A stretch of DNA of 64,000 nucleotides from CAYUST01 sp964447535 (GTDB lineage Bacteria; Patescibacteriota; Gracilibacteria; Absconditabacterales; Absconditicoccaceae): the NCBI GenBank assembly GCA_964447535.1, contig CAYUST010000001.1:1-64000 (forward strand). The letters are read 5' to 3'. A program made the translations under genes and the position numbers. The notes beneath the pieces are model-generated. The model was not told the DNA's origin and did not search any database. It was given only the letters and a program-made list of their open reading frames with translations. Shown here one piece after another: positions 21,478 through 34,081 of the stretch (positions are counted from its first letter, which is position 1; the number at the start of each line of letters is the position of its first letter).

Positions 21478-22575
21478 ATGAAAATCGGTATCGTTGGTTT
21501 ACCCAATGTTGGTAAATCAACACTTTTCAATGCACTTACCAAACAATACGCTGCAGATGCGGCTAATTTCCCTTTTTGTACAATCGAGCCAAATGTTGGA
21601 ATTGTAAATGTGAATGATCCAAGACTGCAAGTGCTTGCAGAAGTTTCTCATACACAAAAAATTATACCAGCCTCCATTCAGTTTGTCGATATTGCTGGAC
21701 TGGTCAAAGGTGCATCACAAGGTGAAGGACTCGGTAATCAATTTCTCGCGCATATCAGAGAAGTAGATGCGATTGTTCAAGTAGTTCGTCATTTCCAAGA
21801 CAGTGATGTGGTGCATGTCGAAGGATCAACAAACCCCTTGAGGGATGTGGAAATTATCAACACCGAACTTATCCTTGCAGATTTACAACTGATAGAAAAG
21901 AAAATTCCCGAACTCGAGAGAAAGCTCAAAGGACAAGACAAGGAAGCAGGTCAAATGTTGCCTGTGCTGCATCATGTACAACAACTCTTACTCGCTGGTA
22001 AACTCGCCTATGATTGTGAAAAAGACCTGTCTCCCGAAGAAAAAAAGCAATTGAAGCAGTTCAACCTACTCACTTTCAAACCATTTATCTATGCGATCAA
22101 TGTGCACGAACAAGAACTCAAGAATGCTGCTCAAATAAAGAGCCAATTTGAAGCAGATTTACACAAACCGGTCGCTATTGTCTGTGCGAAATTTGAGTCG
22201 GAGCTACTCGAGGCTAGCACAGAAGAGAGACAGATGTTTTTGCAAGAACTTACTGAGGATATTGGCGCAGTACCTACGTTGGATGACCTGATTGCGCTTG
22301 GATTTCGCACGGTCGGATTGATGTACTATTTCACCACCGGCGAGAAAGAAACGAGAGCCTGGACCATCAAACAAGGAAGCACTGCTCCACAAGCTGCTGG
22401 TGTCATTCACACTGATTTCGAGCGTTGATTTATCAAAGCTGAGATAGTTTCTTATCCAGAATTCGTCGCTGATGGCGGACGAGCTGGCGCAAGAGAAAAG
22501 GGACATTTGCGTCTCGAGGGTAAGGAGTATATCGTGAGAGAAGGGGATGTAATTGTGTTCAAATGCAATAGATAA
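21478..22575 (+). CDS. ychF: Redox-regulated/ribosome-associated ATPase YchF (Obg family)
   Basis: 365 residues, full length for YchF. The P-loop is 'GLPNVGKSTLFNALT' near residues 7-21, the G3 motif 'DIAGLVKGASQGEGLGNQFL' near 66-85, and a C-terminal TGS domain ending 'GHLRLEGKEYIVREGDVI'. YchF/OLA1 hydrolyses ATP and associates with ribosomes. Only one glycine is UGA, at 'FERGFIKAE' where the family has an invariant Gly. Start ATG at 21478 chosen because it puts 'MKIGIVGLPN' at the N-terminus. Confidence 0.96.
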
Positions 22576-22588
22576 CGCACCACATAAT

Positions 22589-22617
22589 TTGACAAAACAA
22601 TGCGCAAAACGTATACT
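22589..22617 (+). promoter_or_regulatory. Strong sigma70-like promoter
   Basis: TTGACA, 17-base spacer, TATACT, 30 bases before the ATG of the surface protein gene. Confidence 0.8.
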
Positions 22618-22647
22618 TAAAGAGTCTATTTTGTATCTGGTACGCCC

Positions 22648-24354
22648 ATGAACAAACCATTAAGAACTCTCTGACTGTATACGTTTTTGGTGATTTGGAC
22701 ACTCATCATTTTTTGAATTGTCTTTGCTCGTGTAGCGTTGAATGATAAAACACAAATGTCACTCCTGCGCGATGTCCCTGCAATACACTATTTGCTCGTA
22801 GCAATTGGCGTAGCTCCAGATGAATTGCAGACTCCTCAATGACGTCAAAGAGTTTCGCTCACTGATCGTTTACAAACGTTTTTACAACGAAAGCTATCTG
22901 GCAAGAATCAATGAGGAGATTATCGACTCAAACTAAGAGATGATAAAGATCAAATCCGTTTGTACTCACCCGTATATATGTTCCAAGGAGTGGTGAGTAG
23001 TTGAGCAAGTTATGTGCATATTTATTATAGTCATCCTGGCAGAAATCGTCAAAAGGAATTGCTAGTTGATACTATTAGTGAAGACAATACTTGGCAGTAT
23101 GAAGTCAGTCTCTGAAAGGAAACAATCTACAATGGAAATAATGAATACGTGATAGAAGTTGTTTTTGAAGATGGCACAAAGATTGAAAGACGTGTTCAGT
23201 TACAGGTTGATTATCAACGTATTGAGGTCGGTAAAACAATTCTTTATTTGGACCCGCATTATATTCCTGCTGAGCGAGATGAAGATATTTTACTAGAAAT
23301 GTCTGATTTTGATCGTTCGCCAACGAATCTCATCACGTATGGATGTGATACTTCCCAGCCTCAACAAGGCGTACTGATTGAACATGATTATCAGTTCACC
23401 ACTGTTCCAGCGTGCATGAGTTTTTCACTCAAGAAACAGTATCTCTTGCGATATGCATTTCGCCAAAAGCAGCCAGATGCCTTTATATATGATATTATGC
23501 TACCTAACGGTGAGATATTGAGAGAGAACTTTCCGCTCTATACAATAGAAATGTGAAATATCTATTTGGGGCTTGTATTTCGAGACGAACAAACAAGCAT
23601 TCTCAAAACACTTCGTGCATTGGGTGATATGCTCAGATACGAACTACAAATTGATCGATACGATTCTCAGCAACAATTGTCGCTCGCCAAAATTCGTCAT
23701 CAAGATGGACATACATTGACAGTAGAAACACAAAGAGAAAAGCTTATCGTGTACATGTACAAAGATCGAGACAATTACTATGCACTTATACACCCAGGCC
23801 TCCGTTATCAATATTATGTGAAATGAGTCCGTGATAGTTGGAAAAAAATAAAAGAAGGTTCGTTTCATGCATTGACGCAACGTGTTATTGCACCAGGCAC
23901 TGAACAATCTGCAACGTATTGATTTACTATCTGACTCTCAGGTTCTGTCCTGCATATTAACGATGGATTTCAGCAAGCTCAAGTTGATATGTTTGCATTG
24001 GGTATACTCTGAAAAACACAACTTACTACATTCCCACTTGACCAGCCCGGTGCATGTGAGACAATTGAGGCAAACTTTTTCCTCAATCTTTCAGGGAGTA
24101 TTGCCCAACAATGAGTGAAAGTAAACTCTTTGTGGTTGGTAGGTAAGTGAGCACGAGTAAGTAATCTCTCACTGTATCATAATGGCAAAACCGCACCGAT
24201 TACCTTTGATCAGTATTATCAAGGAGCCTTTTCAATGCATCTGACAAAATCCAAACAAACACTTGTCTCAGGAGAAAACATCTATATTATTACGGCCACT
24301 GATAAGCGATGACAAGAAGTATGCAAAAAAGAAATGCGCATAACAGTCGAATAA
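22648..24354 (+). CDS. Membrane-anchored surface protein, beta-rich, unknown
   Basis: 568 residues in one code-25 frame with more than ten UGA-Gly codons. An N-terminal signal anchor 'TFLVIWTLIIFGIVFARVAL' is followed by an extracellular region rich in beta-strand-like repeats, e.g. 'SYVHIYYSHPGRNRQKELLV' and 'DNTWQYEVSLGKETIYNG', which look Ig-like. No family assigned. No Cys-rich region. Preceded by a consensus promoter and followed at 25 bases by two further membrane-protein genes, so it may head a four-gene unit. Confidence 0.8.
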
Positions 24355-24379
24355 ATTTTAGTTTTATTGTGTCGCTAAC

Positions 24380-24997
24380 ATGAGGATTTTCTCTGCGTTC
24401 AATACGAATAGCAAAGATCAACTATTGATAGAATATCGTACGCTATTTTGAGATGATGCAGTCATCCTAGTTTCCAGATCCAAGCTCTATTATTATACAC
24501 ATATAGGACGAGTAGTGTTCCTATATTTTTTGGCGCTTGCAGTTTCTCTGTATGCTATGTATAGTGATGTGTTTGTGGATTATGTATGAGCACTCAAGGC
24601 ATGGATCACCTTTATCCCAGAGCGTATATGAACTATTATCCAACAGAGTTGATTTTGGGCATTTCGGCTTATCCTAGGTATTCTCCTGTTGCGTAAAGTC
24701 GGCAAAAATTATATGCATTATGCTATGGATTTCTTGCTCGTCACTCCCAAAGAAGTGATTAGACATGATCAAAAATGATTGTTTGCCAAAGAAGTGCAAA
24801 AACTCCACGCAGACAAAATTAAATCTGTTACCATACAGAAATCTTGATTACTCAATAGTTTCTTAGATATTTGATCCATTACTTTTATTGCTGAATGAGA
24901 CAATGAAAGAGGGGATATTACTATGGACTATGTAGATGCAATTGAAGCGCAAGAGAAGCAAGTTTTGCACGTTTTGTGACTTGATAAGGTTGGATAA
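24380..24997 (+). CDS. Membrane protein with PH-like domain
   Basis: 205 residues, two to three membrane helices ('VVFLYFLALAVSLYAMYSDV', 'FWAFRLILGILLLRKVG') followed by a domain with 'MHYAMDFLLVTPKEVIRHDQ' and 'KSVTIQKSGLLNSFLDIGSI', the pattern of bacterial PH-like (YdbS/YdbT) proteins. About ten UGA-Gly codons. Its TAA overlaps the ATG of the next gene (taATG), indicating translational coupling. Confidence 0.8.
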
Positions 24998-25614
24998 TGC
25001 TTATTTTCCTCAAGAAACATATATGAAAAATTAATACATATCTTTCTTGGATAATCCTTTCGGTCATAGTACTCTGTGTGAGTATCAATATCTATATAGT
25101 CCAGTATAGTCAACCATATATCACTCCATCACCTCCTGTGCAGGTAGAACGAGGAATTATATTGGGAGCATCGGTGAAACACGATGGAGAACTGTCGCCT
25201 TTATTGCAACAGAGGGTTGATCAGGGGAACGATGCATTCCATGCATGAATGCTACAACGTCTGTTGGTGAGTTGATTTGATGCAGGGCCAGAGTACCAAG
25301 AAGCTACATCTATGGCGTGATACCTTTTGGAACACAGTTTTCCAGACATGAAATTATTGATAGATGGTCAAGGGTTGGATACGTATGATAGTCTTCGAAG
25401 AGCAAAGCATATATATGGTATTGAGCAGGGAATCATTTTCACGCAGTCATTCCACCAAGCGAGAAGTTTGTATATAGCTAGGAAACTATGAATAGATGCT
25501 CGAGGATATCCGGTAGATCTAGAGCGACCTACTCCACTAGGTCTCAATTTCGTGAGAGAATTTTTTGCCCGTATCAAGGCTTTTGTGGAAATTGAATTTA
25601 GAAACGAGAATTAA
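24997..25614 (+). CDS. SanA/ElyC/YdcF-like DUF218 membrane protein
   Basis: 205 residues: N-terminal membrane anchor ('YLSWIILSVIVLCVSINIYIV') and a DUF218 domain with 'GIILGASVKHDGELSPLLQQ', 'LLVSGFDAGPEYQEATSM', 'LIDGQGLDTYDSLRRAK' and 'IIFTQSFHQARSLYIAR'. This pattern is typical of SanA (vancomycin high-temperature exclusion) and ElyC, which affect envelope permeability. Several UGA-Gly codons, including 'VSGFD' and 'RKLGIDARG'. Start overlaps the preceding stop by one base. Confidence 0.9.
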
Positions 25615-25693
25615 GACTTAAGAAACGAGACTTGAGGCTTGAGTATCTGATATTTTTGGCTATATTTCAGCGACTTTATCATAATGCATAGCA

Positions 25694-26920
25694 ATGCTCA
25701 AGAAGAATATATTTTTGCGAACGATGTATGATTTTGCAAATTCGTTGGTGATGATCATTTTTTTGTTTTCGTTTTCACAACGAGTAGTGCTTGATAACCA
25801 ACTGAGTGAGCTATGGTGGAATATTACTTTGCCGATTGCGTCTTTCGTATTTATCTTACTTGCTCCATTTGTGGGTAAGTTCATAGATAATGGTGGATCC
25901 AAAATACAAGGACTTCGTCTGTGGACAGGTGTTTCACTTCTTCTTTTTGCTTCCTGTGGTTTCTTAGCAAATCTCTCTCCAAAAGCTGTATATCTCACTA
26001 TTATCCTCTATGCACTAGCGATGTGAGCATACTTGCTCTGCTTCGTTTATTATACTCCTATGTTGCATGACTTGAGTACGAGAGATAATTTCTGACAAAT
26101 CTCCTGATGGGGACAATGAGTGAATTCATTTGGGCAAATTATAGGATTACTTATCTCAATTCCTATTATACAGTGATCATTGCCATGGCTAGGGACGTGA
26201 AGGGTAGCCACCTTTTTGCCAGCTACAGTACTTTTCCTGATCTTCGCTCTCCCTATGCTCTTGCGATATGATCAACCGGACAAAAAGCATACTGCATATG
26301 ATGAAGTAAGTGGGAAGTGAATCTGGCAACTCCTGAAACAACTTCTTGGTTCCAAAATGCTCTGGATGTTTTTGCTAGGCTATTTCTTCTATAGTGATGC
26401 ATTACTCACGTTTTCTAGCAATTTCCCACTCTATTTGGAGAAGGTGCATAGTATTGATGATACACGAAAATCTTTGCTCACTGCGTGTATCTTGTTGTGT
26501 GCAAGTATTGGTGCATTCTTCAGTGGGACGTTTGCTGACAAGAGATGATTGGCGCGTAGTTTACAGTTCTTGTTGGTAGCTTGGTGTGTTATTTTGCCGG
26601 TGTTTATGTTTGTCAAATGATTTGTGATGTTGGCAGTGATGTCCTGTATAGCGGGTTTCTTTTATGGACCCGTGTGGTCTGTTTCACGTGCACTCTTCAC
26701 AAAGATTCTTCCCAAGCATCTCTCAGGTACTGGTTTTACGTATTTCACTATGTGTGAGCGCTTCTCTACCTTTGTGTGACCTTTGATATGGTGATGAGTT
26801 ATCACCAGTATGGGATGATCTACTACCTGATATATGTATGCGCTTCTTGCTATGTCGGTACTCGTAGCTATTGGTGCTTGGTTGCATCTTTCAAGTTCAA
26901 AACTTCATTTACCTAGTTAA
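25694..26920 (+). CDS. UMF1-type MFS transporter
   Basis: 408 residues, about twelve membrane helices. The N-terminus 'TMYDFANSLVMIIF' carries the YDxANS motif of the UMF1/Atg22-like MFS family. Later segments 'GFFYGPVWSVSRALFTKILP' and 'TGFTYFTMCERFSTFVGPLIW' also fit (the G...Q/S.sR........P). Proposed exporter of amino acids or small metabolites. More than ten UGA-Gly codons. HflX starts 7 bases after its stop. Confidence 0.88.
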
Positions 26921-26927
26921 TTATAAT

Positions 26928-28046
26928 ATGTCTGAAAGCCCTCTTAAAATATTCTTGGTACAAGTCATTACCCATCAGCGAGAAAAAGTACTAATCGAAC
27001 AGAAAATGGAAGAACTCGATCAATTGGTACGTACGTATGGTGGATTGACCGTGGTGGAGATTGTTCAGCAAAGAGCTAAGCCTGACTATCAGTTTTTCGT
27101 ATGAAAAGGAAAACTTGAAGAAATTGCCTTGCAGATGCAGGCGCAATGAGCGACACTCCTTATTATAGACAATATTCTCAAGCCACAGCAAATTTACAAA
27201 GTAAACGAATTTCTCAAACCCTACAAACTAGAGGCTTGGGATAGAGTAGACCTGATACTGAAAATTTTTGATCGTCATGCAACGAGTATGGAAGCGAGAC
27301 TCCAAATTGAACTCGCAGCGATCAGACATATGTGACCGCGTATTTTTGGTATGGGTATGGAGCTCTCTCGTCAGTGATGAGGCAAAGGAAATGTGCGTGG
27401 TATTGGAGAAACCAATACCGAACGTATGCGTAGACACCTTGCTCAGAGGAAAGAACAAGTGGTAGAAAAACTCCAGCAATACGAACATATGAGAGCAGTC
27501 CATAGAGCAGCAAGAAAAAGATCTCAATTGCCTACCGTCTGACTTGTTGGCTACACCAATGCAGGTAAATCATCGCTCATGCATGCACTGACCAAAAAAG
27601 ATGTCCTTATCGAAGACAAGTTATTTGCAACGCTCGGTACGACGGTCGGGAAACTCCGAATTGCAGATGCCGATGCCTCCAAACCAGGTAAGGAAGTACT
27701 CATCAATGATACGATTTGATTTATGCGTGACTTGCCACCTGATCTGATTCAAGCTTTTAAATCAACCCTCGAAGACAGTATTGAAGCTGATATATTGCTC
27801 CATGTCATTGATGCTGGAGATCCGTTGGTGCATGACAAAATTAGCGTCGTAGAAACTATCTTGGATGAGATATGAGCGAAGCAAGAGAGACGACGAGTCT
27901 TCAACAAAATTGATACGATTGATCAAGCGACCCTTGCTTTGTTGACGCATATGTATCAAGAGAAAAACTGTTTTTTTGTGTCCGCAGTGAGTGGAACAGG
28001 AATAGCAGACTTGACGCAGGCTTTATGAACTCGCCTTGTTGTCTAG
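26928..28046 (+). CDS. hflX: GTPase HflX
   Basis: 372 residues. The HflX N-terminal domain has 'PDYQFFVGKGKLEEI' and 'LIIDNILKPQQIYKVNEFL'; the Gly-rich switch region follows as 'GPRIFGMGMELSRQ' with 'GNVRGIGETNTE'. The G domain has P-loop 'LVGYTNAGKSSLMHAL', G3 'NDTIGFMRDLP' and G4 'NKID'. HflX splits stalled ribosomes. UGA-Gly occurs in 'VGLVGYTNAGKS' and in the switch 'DTIGF', both invariant glycines. Stop TAG. Confidence 0.95.
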
Positions 28047-28053
28047 GGAAAAG

Positions 28054-29118
28054 TTAGTTGATGCCTTTGTCAGGCAGTTGTTGTTCTTGGGTCAGAGGAC
28101 ATTTCTCGGATGTTTGATTTCCGAATTGAATATTGTTTTTGGTGATTCGTGTTTGGAGAGCATTGGTATTGCCCTTTGGAATGAGTTTGTTGATAGACCA
28201 ATCGTAGGTGAAGGGCAAGCCATTGGGTCGCGTAGTTACGAAACTCGTAGGGAGGTACCCGCAAAACTGGTTGTGGCTGATATCTAGATCCTGCAACTGA
28301 GTCAGAGAAGTGAGAAAAATTGGAATGGGGCCTGTAAATGCATTTCAATCGAGCCATAATTTTTTGAGATTACTTAGTTTTCATAGATCTTGTGGAGGAT
28401 AGCCAGACAAAAAATTATTTGAGAGTAAAATTTCTTGTGCCTGTCAAAGATTTCCTAGCTCTTTAGGTAGGCTTCATGCAAGATCATTATTAAATAACCA
28501 AAACCATTTTACTCATGCAAGCGCTCAAAATGTAGTTGGAATTTTCCCGCTTAAGCTATTGTCATTCAGCAAGAACCGTTGGACTTTAGTAAGATTTCAA
28601 AGTGTGTCCGGCAATGTTCAACGCAAACTATTATTGCTCATATTCAGCTGTATTAGTTCGGTCAGATTGCCTAACTCCTTGGGTAACGGACCATTGAGGT
28701 TATTTGATTGGAGACGAAGATAGACTACACGTTTATTGCTATTACAGGCGACACCAAATCGAGAACACGCCTTGTTAGTGTTCAACCAGTTGGCACTTTG
28801 TGTTCGTTTAGCACCATTTGTGGCTGTGTACAGTGCAACCAATGCTTCGCAATCTGACTTGACCATATCAGTCACCGTGTCACATCATGCCAGGAGGCAC
28901 TCCAAAGTTTCTTGTCCCGCTGCACAGCTGTCTCAAAATACTTCCGTCTGCTCAACTATCAGCTTTTCCTGTGCCTCGAACTCAGTTCATGCATCATCGA
29001 CAAATCCTTGCAACGCAAAGGTATTTTCTGATTGCTCTTGATCGTATCGATAATTGCTCACTATACCTAGAGCAACTGCACTGATGCAGAGAAAGGCTGT
29101 TTTACTCAGCTGAAGCAT
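28054..29118 (-). CDS. Secreted leucine-rich-repeat protein, plant-type LRR
   Basis: 354 residues with N-terminal signal peptide ('LSKTAFLCISAVALGIVS'). Residues about 90-125 form an LRR N-cap ('CEALVALYTATNGAKR', 'ACSRFGVACNSNKRVVYLRL'), followed by about six repeats of the LxxLxLxxNxLxGxIPxxLGxL kind, e.g. 'LQSNNLNGPLPKELGNLTEL' and 'LWLDGNAFTGPIPIFLTSL'. This is the plant-specific LRR class, used for protein binding. The C-terminus has a Cys and a polar tail. Several Gly of the repeats are UGA. Convergent with hflX (7 bases between stops). Likely a surface adhesin or effector. Confidence 0.9.
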
Positions 29119-29269
29119 AGCAACAGAAAAAATAAACTACCTCAAATATATGCTCATCTCATATGGTTTGTCAAAGCGAAAATAACTGTTTTCCTTGCAC
29201 ACGTCTTGATAATGAGTACAAACTAGGTTGCCTTATTTTTCTAGTCATTTTTTATAGCAAACGACCTCC

Positions 29270-32200
29270 ATGCCACCCAAGAAGAAACTCCCCACACTAC
29301 CAGCTCAGCCAGGCGATTCGATGAGTATCCATGGGATTAGAACACATAATCTCAAAGATATAGATATCACCCTACCCAAGAACAAAATTATCACGATCAC
29401 CTGAGTTTCTGGCTCAGGTAAATCGTCTTTGGCGTTTGATACTATCTACAAGGAGGGACAGTTTCGTTATATAGAATCACTTAGCTCATATCTGAGACAA
29501 TTTTTCAATTTAGGGACCAGACCAGAGATAGATTACTCTGTGTGACTGAGTCCTGCTATTGCTATCGAGCAAAACAAACGTGTCGGCAATGCAAGGTCGA
29601 CCGTTGGGACATTGACTGAGATTGATGATTATTTGAGGCTGTTGCTCGCGAAATTGGGTGAGGTCTATTGCTATGTCTGTGGCGCACCCCTCAAGCCAAA
29701 AACTACCGAACATATTGTTGCAGATTTACAAAACAGATATGCAGATCAAAAAGTGTATTTAGTACAGGATCTGGGCATTTGCCCCGACAACGATCACCTC
29801 CAACAATTCGTCAAAAAAAATCGCAAAATGGCAGATCAATGAGGAGGAACTACCAGATATCTCGTCGCGCTTGACTACAAACAAACCGATGAAACCCATG
29901 ATGATTTGATTGAGTATTTCTATCTCGAAGAACCTCGTGTGCCAGCATCACTTTTCCCTGTCAAAATTTATGGTATCTTCGATCGCGTGACGATCAACCA
30001 AAGCACTCGTACAAGACTCAAAGATGACATCATCAAGATGCTCGGCAGAACTGAAAAGTTTGGAGTATTCGTCCAAGATGCAGTCCAAAAAAAAGAATCT
30101 GCCAACGAAGCATACCATGTTGTTTTGTTACATGGGTATCAATGAAGGCCAGAGAATAACTGGTTTCCATGGCTAGCAGAGACACTCAAACAACGTGGGT
30201 GTCGTGTGGATATTCCTGAACTTCCTAGTCCTGATCGTCCGGATATCGACCAACAAGTAGAAGCAGTACATAAGCAAATCAAACTCACGGAACGTACGAT
30301 TATATTGGGACATAGTTTGGGAGGAGTGATTGCGCAGAAAATTGTAGAGCAGTCCAAGACACCCATTGCAGGTATGATTCTCGTATCATCTTATTGCCAG
30401 CCCAAACTCAAATCAGGGAGACGTGCCTATATGATGACGAGTGACCGATTGTTCGATGCAGAGAAAATCAAACGCAATGCACCTCTACGTATGGTGCTCC
30501 ACGATGACAACGATACTGAAGTACCCAAGGCACAAGCTAAGCAAATGCAAGAGATGTATGATGCACACTTGATCACGACTACAGCTCGTGAAGAGCATTT
30601 CTGTGCGGTTGAGGAACCTGAAATCCTCGATATTTTTGAACAATATTTTGGTGTAACAAACTCTACAGTCCAAATGGTTGCTTCTAAAACTCCAGAAAGA
30701 TTAACCTGGTACACCGACAAATACTACTGCCCCAAAGATAACATCGCCTATCCTGAATTCACGCCACAGCATTTCAGTGCCAATAGACAAGATGGTGCAT
30801 GTACCAAATGTCACGGACTAGGGGAGGTCTTGCAAGTGGATTTTCAAAAAGTACTTGATCATTTCTCTCCCTACAAACAAGCTATCTTGCCTCGACGTGA
30901 ATCACAACTCGGGCAAGCTATCTTACAAAAACTCGCACAAAAATATGACGTCAATGATTCGCTCGTGTGGAAAGATCTCCCCGATCGATTTAGAGAAGTG
31001 GTCTTGCAAGGTGATAACGAACTCATCAAATTGAGTTTGTGAGGAGGTAAATTTACGAGTATGTATTATCGTGGCGTCGAAGATGTTTTGACAGGACAAT
31101 ATCAAAAGGGAATTCTGACGGTTGATTTCCAAGCGATGCTTGATATTAGACCATGTCCTACGTGCGGTTGAGCAAAGATTAGACAAGAAAGTTTGCATGT
31201 CTTCCTTGTTCCGCGCACCAAGAAACAGCTTGACCAACTCTTACACAAAGATGAGTTGCCTGAGAAGTACTCATTATTTGATTTACAAAAACTACCAATT
31301 CAGCAACTTGTATCAGTCATGGATCGTTTTCAAGCGGATCATCCTCAACAAACATTAGCACAAAAAATTGTTCGTCCTTTGCTCAATAGAGCAGAAACTA
31401 TTGCTACCTTGGGTCTAGGTTATTTGCAAACAATGAGACAGATAGATTCACTCTCAGGAGGTGAAATCCAAAGATTGAGATTGGCAAAACAACTGGGTAA
31501 TAAACTGACGGGTATTATTTATGTGCTAGATGAACCAACTATCGGATTGGATGATGGCGAAATTGTGCAAGTAATCGATGCGATCAAACAACTCAAAATG
31601 TTGGGCAATTCTATTATTGTCGTAGAACACAATGATACCTTTATCAAAGCGAGTGAGTGGATTGTGGAAGTAGGTCCAGGCGCGGGAGATTTCTGAGGCA
31701 AGATATTATTCAATGGTCCCATGGAGGAGTTCCTCAAAGCAGATACCTTGACTGCACAATATATTACCGGCAAGAAAAAAGTCCAAGCAGAGTTTGATCA
31801 CACTCCTTCTCGCTACGAAGTGAATATCAAGAAAGCCACCAAACATAATCTCAAATGAATTGATGTATCACTCAAACTTGGAAGTTTTACCGCTATTACC
31901 TGAGCATCAGGTGCAGGTAAAACAACATTACTCTATCATACCTTGTATAAGTTCCTCAATGATAAACAACAATTTATCCAAGGATACATTAGATTACAAC
32001 TCCTCAAGGAATGACTCAATCGACAAGAAATTTTGCAAGCTTCAATAGTCAAAAGAGAAAAATATGAACATCTCGAACAACTTGCTTTGCAAGAGTTTTA
32101 CAAACATTTGTGAGTTGAAACAATTACATGATATGAAGAAATTGATAATGTGGTCTATGTAGATCAAACGAGTATAGGCAAGACGCCTAGAAGTTGTCCT

Positions 32201-32848
32201 GCCACTTTCATAGGTGTGTTTGATGATATTAGAAAAATGTATGCAAATGTACCAGAGGCCAAAATGCTTGCGTTCAATGCAGGATATTTTAGTTTCAATT
32301 CGAGCAAAGGTGCCTGTCCAGAATGCCAAGGATATGGGTACAAAAAAGTAGAATTACAATTTTTGCCTGACACCTATGTACCATGCGTCCTTTGTAAAGG
32401 AAATAGATATAAACCAGAAATTTTGGATATCAAGTGGCATGGGAAATCGATCGCTGAAATTTTGGAGATGTATGTGATGGACGCCTATGAACTGTTTGGT
32501 AATATTTGATTTATTGCAGAAAAGCTTCATTTCTTGTGCGAAATCGGTCTAGGATACTTGAGAATGGGACAACCAGCACACACCCTTTCTGGTGGTGAAT
32601 CACAGAGAATCAAACTCGTGAAACATTTACTCAAACAATACAGAGGACATACCGTCTACTTTTTGGATGAACCTACGGTAGGATTACATCCAAGCGATAT
32701 TGAGAAGTTGCTCAAAGTACTCAAACAATTTTTGGACAAAGGTGATACTATTCTCATGATTGAACATGAGAGAAATCTACTTCGTTTTGCAGACCATGTC
32801 ATTCATTTGGATAATGGAGGTATTCGCAAAGTGAGGGGAAATAAATAA
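29270..32848 (+). CDS. uvrA: UvrA with an internal RBBP9/YdeN-like serine hydrolase domain
   Basis: 1192 residues; typical UvrA has about 940. The excision-repair ATPase is complete in order: Walker A1 'GVSGSGKSSLAFD' (first Gly UGA), Cys pair 'CYVCG', zinc-module part 'CPTCG', signature 'LSGGEIQRLRLAKQL', Walker B 'IYVLDEPTIGLD', Walker A2 'GASGAGKTTL', zinc finger 'CPECQGYGY'/'CVLCKGNRY', signature 'LSGGESQRIKLV', 'VYFLDEPTVGLH'. Between the signature-1 side domain and 'YYCPKDNIAYPEF', residues about 283-470 form an alpha/beta hydrolase: 'VVLLHGYQGRPEN', 'ILGHSLGG' (Ser349), 'NDTEVP' (Asp415), 'REEHF' (His443). One Cys of the first zinc site is missing (CPKD). No stop or frame change at either joint. 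Confidence 0.93.
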
Positions 32849-32930
32849 TATTAGGTGATAGTATTTTCCTATTGACATGAATTCCATAAAGAATATTACC
32901 AAAAGCGTTTTGTCTTTTGTGTAACAACCT

Positions 32931-33983
32931 ATGCCAGATTTCTACTGACCTGAATTTGATGATGCATCTGATGTGTGATTACCTGGGAATGATGACATTA
33001 TTTTTTCAAGGTTGGAAAGTTTCCATCAAAATCATACAGACCTCAAAAAGGCATTTGAAAAATATTGTGCTAAGCATGATTTTAATCAACCACTTTTTGA
33101 GTTGTTACAACAAGGAGATCCTTGGTGAGTAGTAGATTCACCTGAGCATTCCTTTATCAAGGATATTGCTTTTGATCTTTTGTATAAACTCTGAGTTACC
33201 TCCATCAATCCTTTACCAGGCCCTACACGTAGTTATTCGTATACATTGCGTTCGGGGTTTGCACAGTCACATGAAGTGAGGGAAATTTTGGTTGCGTATT
33301 TTGGTCAGTTGCCAGTGACCAAGTATTCATGTGAGCGTATTTCGTCAGAATATCGTTCGTATTGTGCAGACCAATTACTCAGTGGTCCAGAGCATAGTGG
33401 TGACAAAAGTATCATCGATGCAATTCTCAACGAACCCTACTTTAGAGAATTGTATGATCACTACTGTGTGTTGCAATCGGGTATGCATCAAGTAGGAGAT
33501 ATCAATATTTCCTTGACCAAAAGAATGTACAGGTTCATGGAACAAAATGATATGAGTGTGTATATTCCTTGGATATACGATAATTATTTTTTCCCAACAG
33601 AACCAGTGATTAACAGAGCATCATATGAATACAAAGTTGCAAATCATTTTATGACAGACTTATGTAAGACATTTGCTCATGAGCAGTTAATCAAAACATG
33701 GGCCAACATGGTACAAGAATTTGGCGTCAAGTGAATCACTGATCTACCTAAGTATGTAAGTCATGCAGTACATGAACATGTCCTCAAGGGAGTGCTGACA
33801 GATATTATGAACACCATTACCCAAACTGATAAGCCAGATATAGACGCGTGTCTCGAAATTGTTGGCTATGCAAAAATGCTCAAAGGAGGCAGGCCTCTTT
33901 TTTGACCATTTCAAACGATGTTACAAGATATTATTCTTGAAAACCCACTCTTGCGTCAACTTCGAGGAAGCAAAAAGGACTAA
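32931..33983 (+). CDS. Unknown protein downstream of uvrA
   Basis: 350 residues, one code-25 frame with six or more UGA-Gly codons. No signal peptide or membrane helix. Contains 'PGPTRSYSYTLRSGFAQSHE' near residue 100 and a Cys/His-containing helical middle; C-terminal segment 'LEIVGYAKMLKGGRPLFGPF'. No family recognised. The uvrA stop is 82 bases upstream; a TTGACA occurs in between at 32872 without a clear -10. Confidence 0.78.
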
Positions 33984-34081
33984 AGAATAAGGCATGTATC
34001 CTCAATTGGAGGTATACTTTCTGTCTGTACTTTTGCTTTTTTTTTCGTATAAAAAAGATCTCTGTTTTTTCTCATGTATGT

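Noticed and set aside
29270..32848. Two or three separate genes (UvrA N-part, an alpha/beta hydrolase, UvrA C-part)
   Set aside because: The frame is continuous without TAA or TAG, UvrA motifs flank the hydrolase in the correct order, and there is no start signal at the joints.
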